A stretch of 64,000 bases of DNA from Parapristionchus giblindavisi (taxonomy: Eukaryota; Nematoda; Chromadorea; Rhabditida; Diplogasteridae), in contig CALSFV010000218.1 in NCBI GenBank assembly GCA_943737045.1, positions 248,001-312,000 on the forward strand, given 5' to 3'. Under the pieces are notes generated by a model. It saw nothing but the letters and a program-made list of their open reading frames with translations. It was not told the DNA's origin and did no database searches. Shown in pieces: positions 43,701 through 52,116 of the stretch (its first letter is position 1; the number at the start of each line of letters is the position of its first letter). A program made the translations under genes and the position numbers.

Positions 43701-46214
43701 ATTCTGAATAAGATAGACTATTTCAAAGTGGTCAGTACGGACAATATGTAAATTTATCTTTCAATACTCTCTGTTTTTGGTACAAAATAATTCGTTACAA
43801 GTCTAATTGTCAATGATACTTATCGAGTAATATACTATGTGAAAGAGGAAAAAATTCTGAATGAGACACACTTCAGGTCATGTTGAGCTGTAATATTTTA
43901 CTGCTGCTATAATGACCGAAGTACAAAAGTAGCTTTTACTCTGATATGATCAACATAACTTGAGAAATATGAAAATGAAAATGAAACCTATCGTGTCATA
44001 TACCAAATGAAAGAGCGAAAAATTCTGTATAAGATAGACTATTTCAAAGTGGTCAGTACGGACAATATGTAAATTTATCTTTCAATACTCTCTGTTTTTG
44101 GTACAAAATAATTCGTTACAAGTCTAATTGTCAATGATACTTATCGACTAATATACTATGTGAAAGAGGAAAAAATTCTGAATGAGACACACTTCAGGTC
44201 ATGTCGAACTGTAATATTTTACTGCTGCTATAATGACCGAAGTACAAAAGTAGCTTTTACTCTGATATGATCAAGATAACTTGAGAAATATGAAAATGAA
44301 AATGAAACCTATCGTGTCATATACCAAATGAAAGAGCGAAAAATTCTGAATAAGATAGACTATTTCAAAGTGGTCAGTACCCCCATTATGTAAATTTATC
44401 TTTCAATACTCTCTGTTTTTGGTACAAAATAATTCGTTACAAGTCTAATTGTCAATGATACTTATCGAGTAATATACTATGTGAAAGAGGAAAAAATTAT
44501 GAATGAGACACACTTCAGGTCATGTTGAGCTGTAATATTTTACTGCTGCTATAATGACCGAAGTACAAAAGTAGCTTTTACTCTGATATGATCAACATAA
44601 CTTGAGAAATATGAAAATGAAAATGAAACCTATCGTGTCATATACCAAATGAAAGAGCGAAAAATTCTGAATAAGATAGACTATTTCAAAGTGGTCAGTA
44701 CCCCCATTATGTAAATTTATCTTTCAATACTCTCTGTTTTTGGTACAAAATAATTCGTTAGAAGTCTAATTGTCAATGATACGTATCGAGTAATATACTA
44801 TGTGAAAGAGGAAAAAATTCTGAATGAGACACACTTCAGGTCATGTTGAGCTGTAATATTTTACTGCTGCTATAATGACCGAAGTACAAAAGTAGCTTTT
44901 ACTCTGATATGATCAACATAACTTGAGAAATATGAAAATGAAAATGAAACCTATCGTGTCATATACCAAATGAAAGAGCGAAAAATTCTGTATAAGATAG
45001 ACTATTTCAAAGTGGTCAGTACGGACAATATGTAAATTTATCTTTCAATACTCTCTGTTTTTGGTACAAAATAATTCGTTACAAGTCTAATTGTCAATGA
45101 TACTTATCGAGTAATATACTATGTGAAAGAGGAAAAAATTCTGAATGAGACACACTTCAGGTCATGTCGAACTGTAATATTTTACTGCTGCTATAATGAC
45201 CGAAGTACAAAAGTAGCTTTTACTCTGATATGATCAAGATAACTTGAGAAATATGAAAATGAAAATGAAACCTATCGTGTCATATACCAAATGAAAGAGC
45301 GAAAAATTCTGAATAAGATAGACTATTTCAAAGTGGTCAGTACCCCCATTATGTAAATTTATCTTTCAATACTCTCTGTTTTTGGTACAAAATAATTCGT
45401 TACAAGTCTAATTGTCAATGATACTTATCGAGTAATATACTATGTGAAAGAGGAAAAAATTCTGAATGAGACACACTTCAGGTCATGTTGAGCTGTAATA
45501 TTTTACTGCTGCTATAATGACCGAAGTACAAAAGTAGCTTTTACTCTGATATGATCAAGATAACTTGAGAAATATGAAAATGAAAATGATACCTATCGTG
45601 TCATATACCAAATGAAAGAGCGAAAAATTCTGAATAAGATAGACTATTTCAAAGTGGTCAGTACGGACAATATGTAAATTTATCTTTCAATACTCTCTGT
45701 TTTTGGTACAAAATAATTCGTTACAAGTCTAATTGTCAATGATACTTATCGAGTAATATACTATGTGAAAGAGGAAAAAATTCTGAATGAGATACACTTC
45801 AGGTCATGTTGAGCTGTAATATTTTACTGCTGCTATAATGACCGAAGTACAAAAGTAGCTTTTACTCTGATATGATCAAGATAACTTGAGAAATATGAAA
45901 ATGAAAATGAAACCTATCGTGTCATATACCAAATGAAAGAGCGAAAAATTCTGAATAAGATAGACTATTTCAAAGTGGTCAGTACCCCCATTATGTAAAT
46001 TTATCTTTCAATACTCTCTGTTTTTGGTACAAAATAATTCGTTACAAGTCTAATTGTCAATGATACTTATCGAGTAATATACTATGTGAAAGAGGAAAAA
46101 ATTCTGAATGAGACACACTTCAGGTCATGTTGAGCTGTAATATTTTACTGCTGCTATAATGACCGAAGTACAAAAGTAGCTTTTACTCTGATATGATCAA
46201 GATAACTTGAGAAA
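40758..46214. repeat. Duplicated 7-monomer segment with 3210-bp (10-monomer) spacing
   Basis: Monomers at 40758-43004 recur at 43968-46214 in the same order. Private marks such as tcgactaat, tcgaactgt (40997/44207 and 41961/45171) and aaaatgatacc (42363 and 45573 monomers) are all 3210 bp apart, which is 10 x 321. The three monomers between the copies differ from those that follow the second copy. Confidence 0.82.
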
Positions 46215-48461
46215 TATGAAAATGAAAATGAAACCTATCGTGTCATATACCAAATGAAAGAGCGAAAAATTCTGAATAAGATAGACTATTTCAAAGTGGT
46301 CAGTACGGACAATATGTAAATTTATCTTTCAATACTCTCTGTTTTTGGTACAAAATAATTCGTTACAAGTCTAATTGTCAATGATACTTATCGAGTAATA
46401 TACTATGTGAAAGAGGAAAAAATTCTGAATGAGATACACTTCAGGTCATGTTGAGCTGTAATATTTTACTGCTGCTATAATGACCGAAGTACAAAAGTAG
46501 CTTTTACTCTGATATGATCAAGATAACTTGAGAAATATGAAAATGAAAATGAAACCTATCGTGTCATATACCAAATGAAAGAGCGAAAAATTCTGAATAA
46601 GATAGACTATTTCAAAGTGGTCAGTACCCCCATTATGTAAATTTATCTTTCAATACTCTCTGTTTTTGGTACAAAATAATTCGTTACAAGTCTAATTGTC
46701 AATGATACTTATCGAGTAATATACTATGTGAAAGAGGAAAAAATTCTGAATGAGACACACTTCAGGTCATGTTGAGCTGTAATATTTTACTGCTGCTATA
46801 ATGACCGAAGTACAAAAGTAGCTTTTACTCTGATATGATCAAGATAACTTGAGAAATATGAAAATGAAAATGAAACCTATCGTGTCATATACCAAATGAA
46901 AGAGCGAAAAATTCTGAATAAGATAGACTATTTCAAAGTGGTCAGTACGGACAATATGTAAATTTATCTTTCAATACTCTCTGTTTTTGGTACAAAATAA
47001 TTCGTTACAAGTCTAATTGTCAATGATACTTATCGAGTAATATACTATGTGAAAGAGGAAAAAATTCTGAATGAGATACACTTCAGGTCATGTTGAGCTG
47101 TAATATTTTACTGCTGCTATAATGACCGAAGTACAAAAGTAGCTTTTACTCTGATATGATCAAGATAACTTGAGAAATATGAAAATGAAAATGAAACCTA
47201 TCGTGTCATATACCAAATGAAAGAGCGAAAAATTCTGAATAAGATAGACTATTTCAAAGTGGTCAGTACCCCCATTATGTAAATTTATCTTTCAATACTC
47301 TCTGTTTTTGGTACAGAATAATTCGTTACAAGTCTAATTGTCAATGATACTTATCGAGTAATATACTATGTGAAAGAGGAAAAAATTCTGAATGAGACAC
47401 ACTTCAGGTCATGTTGAGCTGTAATATTTTACTGCTGCTATAATGACCGAAGTACAAAAGTAGCTTTTACTCTGATATGATCAAGATAACTTGAGAAATA
47501 TGAAAATGAAAATGAAACCTATCGTGTCATATACCAAATGAAAGAGCGAAAAATTCTGAATAAGATAGACTATTTCAAAGTGGTCAGTACGGACAATATG
47601 TAAATTTATCTTTCAATACTCTCTGTTTTTGGTACAAAATAATTCGTTACAAGTCTAATTGTCAATGATACTTATCGAGTAATATACTATGTGAAAGAGG
47701 AAAAAATTCTGAATGAGATACACTTCAGGTCATGTTGAGCTGTAATATTTTACTGCTGCTATAATGACCGAAGTACAAAAGTAGCTTTTACTCTGATATG
47801 ATCAAGATAACTTGAGAAATATGAAAATGAAAATGAAACCTATCGTGTCATATACCAAATGAAAGAGCGAAAAATTCTGAATAAGATAGACTATTTCAAA
47901 GTGGTCAGTACTTACAATATGTAAATTTATCTTTCAATACTCTCTGTTTTTGGTACAAAATAATTCGTTACAAGTCTAATTGTCAATGATACTTATCGAG
48001 TAATATACTATGTGAAAGAGGAAAAAATTCTGAATGAGACACACTTCAGGTCATGTCGAGCTGTAATATTTTACTGCTGCTATAATGACCGAAGTACAAA
48101 AGTAGCTTTTACTCTGATATGATCAAGATAAATTGAGAAATATGAAAATGAAAATGAAACCTATCGTGTCATATACCAAATGAAAGAGCGAAAAATTCTG
48201 AATAAGATAGACTATTTCAAAGTGGTCAGTACGGACAATATGTAAATTTATCTTTCAATACTCTCTGTTTTTGGTATAAAATAATTCGTTACAAGTCTAA
48301 TTGTAAATGATACTTATCGAGTAATATACTATGTGAAAGAGGAAAAAATTCTGAATGAGACACACTTCAGGTCATGTCGAGCTGTAATATTTTACTGCTG
48401 CTATAATGACCGAAGTACAAAAGTAGCTTTTACTCTGATATGATCAAGATAACTTGAGAAA

Positions 48462-48532
48462 TATGAAAATGAAAATGAAACCTATCGTGTCATATAAAAA
48501 ATGAAAGAGCGAAAAATTCTGAATAAGATAGA
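48462..48532. repeat. Left part of the satellite monomer split by the retroelement
   Basis: The monomer begins at 48462 and breaks off after position 71 (ending gaataagataga). It carries a private change, catataaaaaatg in place of catataccaaatg. Its remainder is at 52162-52415 after the retroelement. The right remainder has the tattccaaag variant, which in the intact array follows the ggtataaaat/taaatg monomer, exactly the order seen here. Confidence 0.95.
48529..48532. other. Target-site duplication (taga), left copy
   Basis: The bases taga directly precede the TG end of the element and are repeated at 52162-52165 after the CA end. They correspond to monomer positions 68-71 of the satellite, which occur once in uninterrupted monomers. 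A 4-bp duplication is within the range for Ty3/Gypsy-type integrases. Confidence 0.9.
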
Positions 48533-48729
48533 TGTAAGGTTATACAATGGCCGGGTTCTTAAACTTGTGGTTACGCAACCAAGACTCAAGATTACAATCT
48601 ATACTTTATCTCCAAATTCCACCACAATTAAACAATATTTGGTGACGGAGACTTACGAGGGCGGGGCGACAGACGAGAGAGGGGCGAGAGAAGAACGGGG
48701 AGAACCAAATGAAAGAGGCATAAAGCCTC

Positions 48730-48737
48730 TATTTATA
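48730..48737 (-). promoter_or_regulatory. TATA box copy in the 3' LTR
   Basis: Same TATAAATA as in the 5' LTR, 3232 bp away. Because the LTRs are identical, this copy could start minus-strand transcription that leaves the element and runs through the satellite to its left. That is inference, and no transcript evidence is available. Confidence 0.55.
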
Positions 48738-48839
48738 TGCAATACTAATTAAATTAAAATGATAAGAAAGACAAGGACAGGGTAACCTAATTATAAAACA
48801 AAGAAAGTACAATATGGTGCAGAAATCATTCTAATAATA

Positions 48840-48884
48840 GGGAAAGGGGTTTAGGGGTCGAAAAGGGGAAAAGGGGAATAGGGG
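48840..48884 (+). other. G-quadruplex motif in the 3' LTR
   Basis: On the plus strand, five GGGG runs (48846, 48854, 48865, 48873, 48881) are separated by loops of 4, 7, 4 and 4 bases and preceded by a GGG at 48840-48842. This meets the usual G4 sequence rule. It lies on the strand opposite the element's coding strand, in the U3 part, and spans the gag stop codon (48851-48853). Confidence 0.75.
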
Positions 48885-50902
48885 TGGCGGTTAGCCTGGG
48901 GTATACGGAGATAGGGAGTATCCCTAACATCTCCCTCCTCCTGCGAAAATGAGCCTCCTGGCTCATAGACGAGTCTTCTCATTCTTCTAGGCGATCTTCT
49001 AACGAATCCAGTAGTTCTTCGGACTTCTACATTCTGATTTCTTCCTTGGAATCCTCGATTACGTGCAGCAAAGACAGAATTCATCTGATTTCGATGTTTT
49101 CTGATATTCTTCGAAAGATTAGATAAACCTTCTCTTCTTCCTTCAATCTCTTTCTTCTTATGGCCCGATTCTTCATATGGAGATATAATTTTATGATGTC
49201 TTACAGTATCTTGATTGATACAATTATTCTTCAATGGATATTCAGAATCATTATCAATATCAGATGGACCAATGGGGCAATCTTCCTCACGACCCCTGTC
49301 AATCACCGTACCCTTACAGTATTTCAAGTTACTCTTCACAATATATCCTCTCCACATGAAACTTTCACGATTAACATATCCTCTTTCCTGACCATAATGA
49401 GGTTTCAGTCTACCACGGACTCTTCTCCATCCAATACGATTCCAACAACCGTATCGCGACACACCATTGTATTGATTACCACCGAATCTACCGTATTGAT
49501 CAACACCTTTTCCTATACTGATAACTTTGTTAGTTCGTTTAGTAACATCACAATTTATTATTTCCTGCCTGTTCTCTGATCCAACATTGACACAAGTGTT
49601 CTTTTTATGATCAGACGCTACTTGTTCTACCATACACACTTTCTCATCAATTTGACCATTTTCTTTTTCCTTTTCACAATATTGATTAACCACATTACTT
49701 CCATCATCTTCATCTTTCATCTCCTCATCACTCTGATAATCTACCTCACTTTTATCCATTTCATCCTTACTACTCTTAATCTCATTTACAGAAGTCTGAT
49801 TTCCTACCACTTTGTCTAATTCTCTCAACCGCTCATTGGAATCTTGCAAAAGCACCATTGGTACTATATCTTCCTTATCCTTATTCACGAAGACATTATT
49901 CTCATGGTTATTGTACATAATACTCCTGTCATGCATACAGTGATCACGATTTTCATCAAATTCATACTCATGAAATAAGTGAAACAGTTCATTCGTATCA
50001 CAATCAATACCTTTAGCCTCTATTATTCCTCCTTTAACTTCATTATCACTAATAACACTAATGACACCAAATGCACACAAATCATTCTTCCCAATTACAG
50101 GTTGATTATCAAGCTTACTATTACTACAAGTCACAAAATTCTTCAAATCATAATTATTATCCTCAGTCCTATTCGACGGTTTGACTCTTTGTTCACTTCT
50201 ACCGTATCGCCTCTGATTACCGTAACCTTGACTGTTACGCTTCATTCCATAACCATAATAACCATAATAACCATAATACACCATAGATGGACATTCATTG
50301 GCAGCATGACCTTTTCCACCACAATTCGAACAAATATCGGTATGCAAATCATCATTCATATCTCTCCCTCTTGGAAAACTTTGATCAATAATAATATTAT
50401 TTAATCTACTGTTTCGAGTTAGATAGTCATTATGACGCCTACATACATTATCAACATAATACTTATCAACCCGTCTTCCATCATTCTTTGAATGATTTAG
50501 ACTACCATTCACTCTGTACACATGTTCCTCATTATAACTAACAACAGCATCTACCCTAGCATCATATGTTCCATCTAGTTTATCCTCAAACCAGCCTATT
50601 ATCTCTCCATAATTCTCCCTCCTTTGTATAGTACTTGGCATAGTTTTCCAGATATCACTAGCTCTTCCTCTCAAGAATGATTCAAAATAAGAAATGCGTG
50701 AATGATCATCTAAATGTTTGAAACGCAAAGTGAATTGCCTCTTGAACACATCGAATCTCTCATCTTTATTGGCATGAAAATTTTCCAAAGGCGGGAGCAT
50801 AGATAGTCTCGCTTGTTCATTACCCTTTCTCAATGATGACTCCATTGCCTTCACAAACATATCCACATTCGATATTTGTTTATAGTCGGTCTGTTGAAAC
50901 AT
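48851..50902 (-). CDS. gag: Gag-like nucleocapsid polyprotein, zinc-knuckle type
   Basis: The 683-residue product would form the retroelement's cytoplasmic particle and bind its RNA. Residues about 35-125 resemble a retrotransposon Gag (capsid-like) domain, with LPPLENF, a DVFKRQF segment, W85 and W104. One CCHC zinc knuckle, CX2CX4HX4C, uses C191, C194, H199 and C204. A Tyr/Gly repeat (YYGYYGYYGYG, 209-219) follows. The long C-terminal part has an acidic stretch near 385-402 and Arg/Gly-rich segments near 470-520 and 615-645, and I recognise no domain in it. There is no DTG/DSG protease motif, reverse transcriptase or integrase. The start is the first AUG after a leader with no other internal AUG and has G at -3. 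The last 25 or so residues and the TAA stop lie inside the 3' LTR. The frame is fully open, consistent with recent activity. Codon and base use differ from the satellite around it. Confidence 0.9.
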   Translation of the reverse strand: MFQQTDYKQISNVDMFVKAMESSLRKGNEQARLSMLPPLENFHANKDERFDVFKRQFTLRFKHLDDHSRISYFESFLRGRASDIWKTMPSTIQRRENYGEIIGWFEDKLDGTYDARVDAVVSYNEEHVYRVNGSLNHSKNDGRRVDKYYVDNVCRRHNDYLTRNSRLNNIIIDQSFPRGRDMNDDLHTDICSNCGGKGHAANECPSMVYYGYYGYYGYGMKRNSQGYGNQRRYGRSEQRVKPSNRTEDNNYDLKNFVTCSNSKLDNQPVIGKNDLCAFGVISVISDNEVKGGIIEAKGIDCDTNELFHLFHEYEFDENRDHCMHDRSIMYNNHENNVFVNKDKEDIVPMVLLQDSNERLRELDKVVGNQTSVNEIKSSKDEMDKSEVDYQSDEEMKDEDDGSNVVNQYCEKEKENGQIDEKVCMVEQVASDHKKNTCVNVGSENRQEIINCDVTKRTNKVISIGKGVDQYGRFGGNQYNGVSRYGCWNRIGWRRVRGRLKPHYGQERGYVNRESFMWRGYIVKSNLKYCKGTVIDRGREEDCPIGPSDIDNDSEYPLKNNCINQDTVRHHKIISPYEESGHKKKEIEGRREGLSNLSKNIRKHRNQMNSVFAARNRGFQGRNQNVEVRRTTGFVRRSPRRMRRLVYEPGGSFSQEEGDVRDTPYLRIPQANRHPYSPFPLFDP
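48930..48942 (-). other. Polypurine tract (plus-strand primer site)
   Basis: On the sense (minus) strand this reads AGGAGGAGGGAGA, all purines, immediately before the TGTTAGGG start of the 3' LTR. This is the expected place and composition for the RNase H-resistant primer of plus-strand DNA synthesis. It lies within the open gag frame, where it encodes part of the QEEGD segment near residue 656. Confidence 0.9.
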
Positions 50903-51231
50903 ATCCTCCCTATCACACTACAAAGAATTGCAATCGATATCTCCACACGATAACTAATCACAATAATTTACTATAGCACCTCAACTACTCAATACTTCAG
51001 TGCCTTAACAACTTAACACCACAAGATCTTCACGTCTCCAGACACCACGAGACTCCAAACTCTCTCCAAACTTCCAAACTTCAAGACCACACCTCCACAC
51101 AACTCCAAACCTCAACGTCTCAAAACCACAACACCACCTCACGGTCACAACTCAAGGCCTTAACACCTTCACACCTTCAGGCCTCAACACGCCTTCAAGA
51201 TCACCACACCTCGAGATCTCTACACCACCAC

Positions 51232-51563
51232 GGACTTCCAAGTCTCACCAGACTTCCTAGTCTCAGATCTCTACAACACGGGCTTCCAAGTCACCGTGGA
51301 GTTCCTAGCCTCAGATCTCTCCAACACTGGCTTCCAAGTCACTGGGACTTCCTAGCCTCAGATCTCTACAACACTGGCTTCCAAGTCACTGGGACTTCCT
51401 AGCCTCAGATCTCAACAACACTGGCTTCCAAGTCACTGGGACTTCCTAGCCTCAGATCTCTACAACACTGGCTTCCAAGTCACTGGGACTTCCTAGCCTC
51501 AGATCTCAACAACACTGGCTTCCAAGTCACTGGGACTTCCTAGCCTGAGATCTCTACACCTCA
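51232..51563 (-). repeat. 47-bp tandem repeats in the retroelement leader
   Basis: About seven units beginning ggcttccaagtcactggg on the plus strand (ggacttcca in the first). Starts are 51232, 51281, 51329, 51376, 51423, 51470 and 51517, so the first two units are 49 and 48 bp and the rest exactly 47 bp. Units at 51329 and 51423 have agatctctac and those at 51376 and 51470 have agatctcaac, giving an ABAB pattern from a recent 94-bp duplication. Degenerate relatives (ctccaaac, ctcaac runs) extend towards gag. Confidence 0.9.
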
Positions 51564-51735
51564 AGATCACACCTCGTTAACCAAACGGGTACAGTATCAA
51601 TCGTCCGGGATCAACTAGCTGGTTAGGCTAGATGCGTCGGTAACGATGATAGGTCCTCAATACAGTATCCTCTCCTCGGATACACTCCAATCCTGAATCA
51701 ACTCACACGATAAAATGAATCTAGAGTCAAGGTAC

Positions 51736-51765
51736 CTAACACACAAGAGTCGGTTCGGCCCCCAT
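51736..51765 (-). CDS. Nine-codon upstream ORF at the LTR/PBS junction
   Basis: The ATG is formed by the last base of the LTR and the first two bases of the PBS. It encodes MGAEPTLVC and stops at TAG (51738-51736). It is the only AUG between the predicted transcription start and the gag start. If used, it could affect how ribosomes reach gag. It may equally be a by-product of the LTR CA end joined to the TGG of the PBS, with no function. Confidence 0.3.
   Translation of the reverse strand: MGAEPTLVC
51747..51764 (-). other. Primer binding site candidate
   Basis: Immediately after the 5' LTR end (CCTTACA) the sense strand reads TGGGGGCCGAACCGACTC. TGG pairs with a tRNA 3' CCA, and TGGGGGC would pair with the GCCCCCA end typical of tRNA-Pro. 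The match beyond the first seven bases to a standard tRNA-Pro is not evident, so the primer tRNA is uncertain. A tRNA list of the host would decide. Confidence 0.65.
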
Positions 51766-51945
51766 GTAAGGTTATACAATGGCCGGGTTCTTAAACTTGT
51801 GGTTACGCAACCAAGACTCAAGATTACAATCTATACTTTATCTCCAAATTCCACCACAATTAAACAATATTTGGTGACGGAGACTTACGAGGGCGGGGCG
51901 ACAGACGAGAGAGGGGCGAGAGAAGAACGGGGAGAACCAAATGAA

Positions 51946-51962
51946 AGAGGCATAAAGCCTCT
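51946..51962 (-). other. Inverted repeat beside the TATA box
   Basis: AGAGGC and GCCTCT arms of 6 bp flank a 5-base loop, and the last base touches the TATA box. The copy in the 3' LTR is at 48714-48730. Depending on the true start site it would be a promoter-proximal dyad or a small hairpin at the 5' end of the RNA. Confidence 0.5.
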
Positions 51963-51969
51963 ATTTATA
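51962..51969 (-). promoter_or_regulatory. TATA box of the 5' LTR promoter
   Basis: The sense strand reads TATAAATA within GCATATAAATAGAGGC, a near-consensus TATA box in the LTR, with an AT-rich stretch upstream. A start about 30 nt downstream would put the transcript 5' end near 51930. The identical copy in the 3' LTR is at 48730-48737 and could drive transcription into the left satellite array. Confidence 0.7.
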
Positions 51970-52071
51970 TGCAATACTAATTAAATTAAAATGATAAGAA
52001 AGACAAGGACAGGGTAACCTAATTATAAAACAAAGAAAGTACAATATGGTGCAGAAATCATTCTAATAATA

Positions 52072-52116
52072 GGGAAAGGGGTTTAGGGGTCGAAAAGGGG
52101 AAAAGGGGAATAGGGG
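52072..52116 (+). other. G-quadruplex motif in the 5' LTR
   Basis: Identical copy of the 48840-48884 motif, 3232 bp away, upstream of the TATA box with respect to the element's transcription. Such motifs in U3 are known from several LTR elements and can affect promoter activity. Here that is only inferred from sequence. Confidence 0.75.

Larger units (their letters stand above)
1..48532. repeat. 321-bp satellite array, left part
   Basis: Head-to-tail tandem array in a single orientation. With the monomer start set at tatgaaaatg, starts fall at 1, 322, 643, 964 and onward. The 152nd unit starts at 48462, exactly 151 periods of 321 bp minus 10. That offset is fully explained by eleven 320-bp monomers (T4 in place of T5 in ctgtttttgg) and one 322-bp monomer (T6, near 20661). 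No ORF of coding size runs through it. Monomers differ by few substitutions, at recurrent diagnostic sites: monomer positions about 92-98, tcaatg/taaatg/acaatg, gagaca/gagata/gaggca, tcgag/ttgag and aagataactt/aagataaatt/aacataactt. The AT-rich content, uniform orientation and higher-order structure are typical of centromeric or pericentromeric satellites. A centromeric role is inference only. Confidence 0.98.
48533..48929 (-). repeat. 3' LTR (397 bp)
   Basis: Left copy on the plus strand, and the 3' LTR because the element is read on the minus strand. It begins TGTAAGG and ends CCCTAACA on the plus strand. Read base by base it matches 51765-52161 with no difference that I can see. It contains the last part of the gag ORF and its stop codon (48851-48853), the G-rich G-quadruplex motif (48840-48884) and a copy of the TATA box (48730-48737). 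Confidence 0.95.
50903..51764 (-). other. Retroelement leader (5' untranslated region)
   Basis: 862 nt between the 5' LTR and the gag start, with no long ORF. On the sense strand there is no ATG anywhere between 51762 and 50903. The only one is at the LTR/PBS junction (51765-51763). The part nearest gag (about 50930-51230) is low in G on the plus strand, so the RNA is C-poor. The middle (51232-51563) holds tandem repeats. The stretch 51564-51746 shows no recognisable motif. A packaging signal would be expected in this leader, but none can be assigned. Confidence 0.85.

Noticed and set aside
1..48532. CRISPR-like array, because of the regular direct repeats
   Set aside because: The whole 321-bp unit is repeated with no unique spacers and no cas genes. 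This is satellite DNA.
48501..48752. Plus-strand ORF of 83 codons starting in the satellite and running through the LTR
   Set aside because: It joins a satellite ATG to antisense LTR sequence across the insertion junction. The same LTR frame is open in the other LTR simply because the two are identical. No domain, and opposite to the element's transcription.
49160..50404. Three plus-strand ORFs of 139, 70 and 141 codons inside the retroelement
   Set aside because: They are shadows on the opposite strand of the long gag frame, rich in Ile, Thr and Ser as expected from antisense of AT-rich code, with no recognisable domain.
48851..50902. Retroviral protease active site (DTG or DSG) in the C-terminal part of the Gag-like protein
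   Set aside because: Neither motif is present in the translation. DSN and DTN occur, but the flanking residues do not resemble an aspartic protease.
51715..51984. Plus-strand ORF of 89 codons over the leader/LTR boundary
   Set aside because: Antisense to the PBS and LTR. It shares its C-terminal part with the 48501-48752 frame because of LTR identity. No evidence of a gene.
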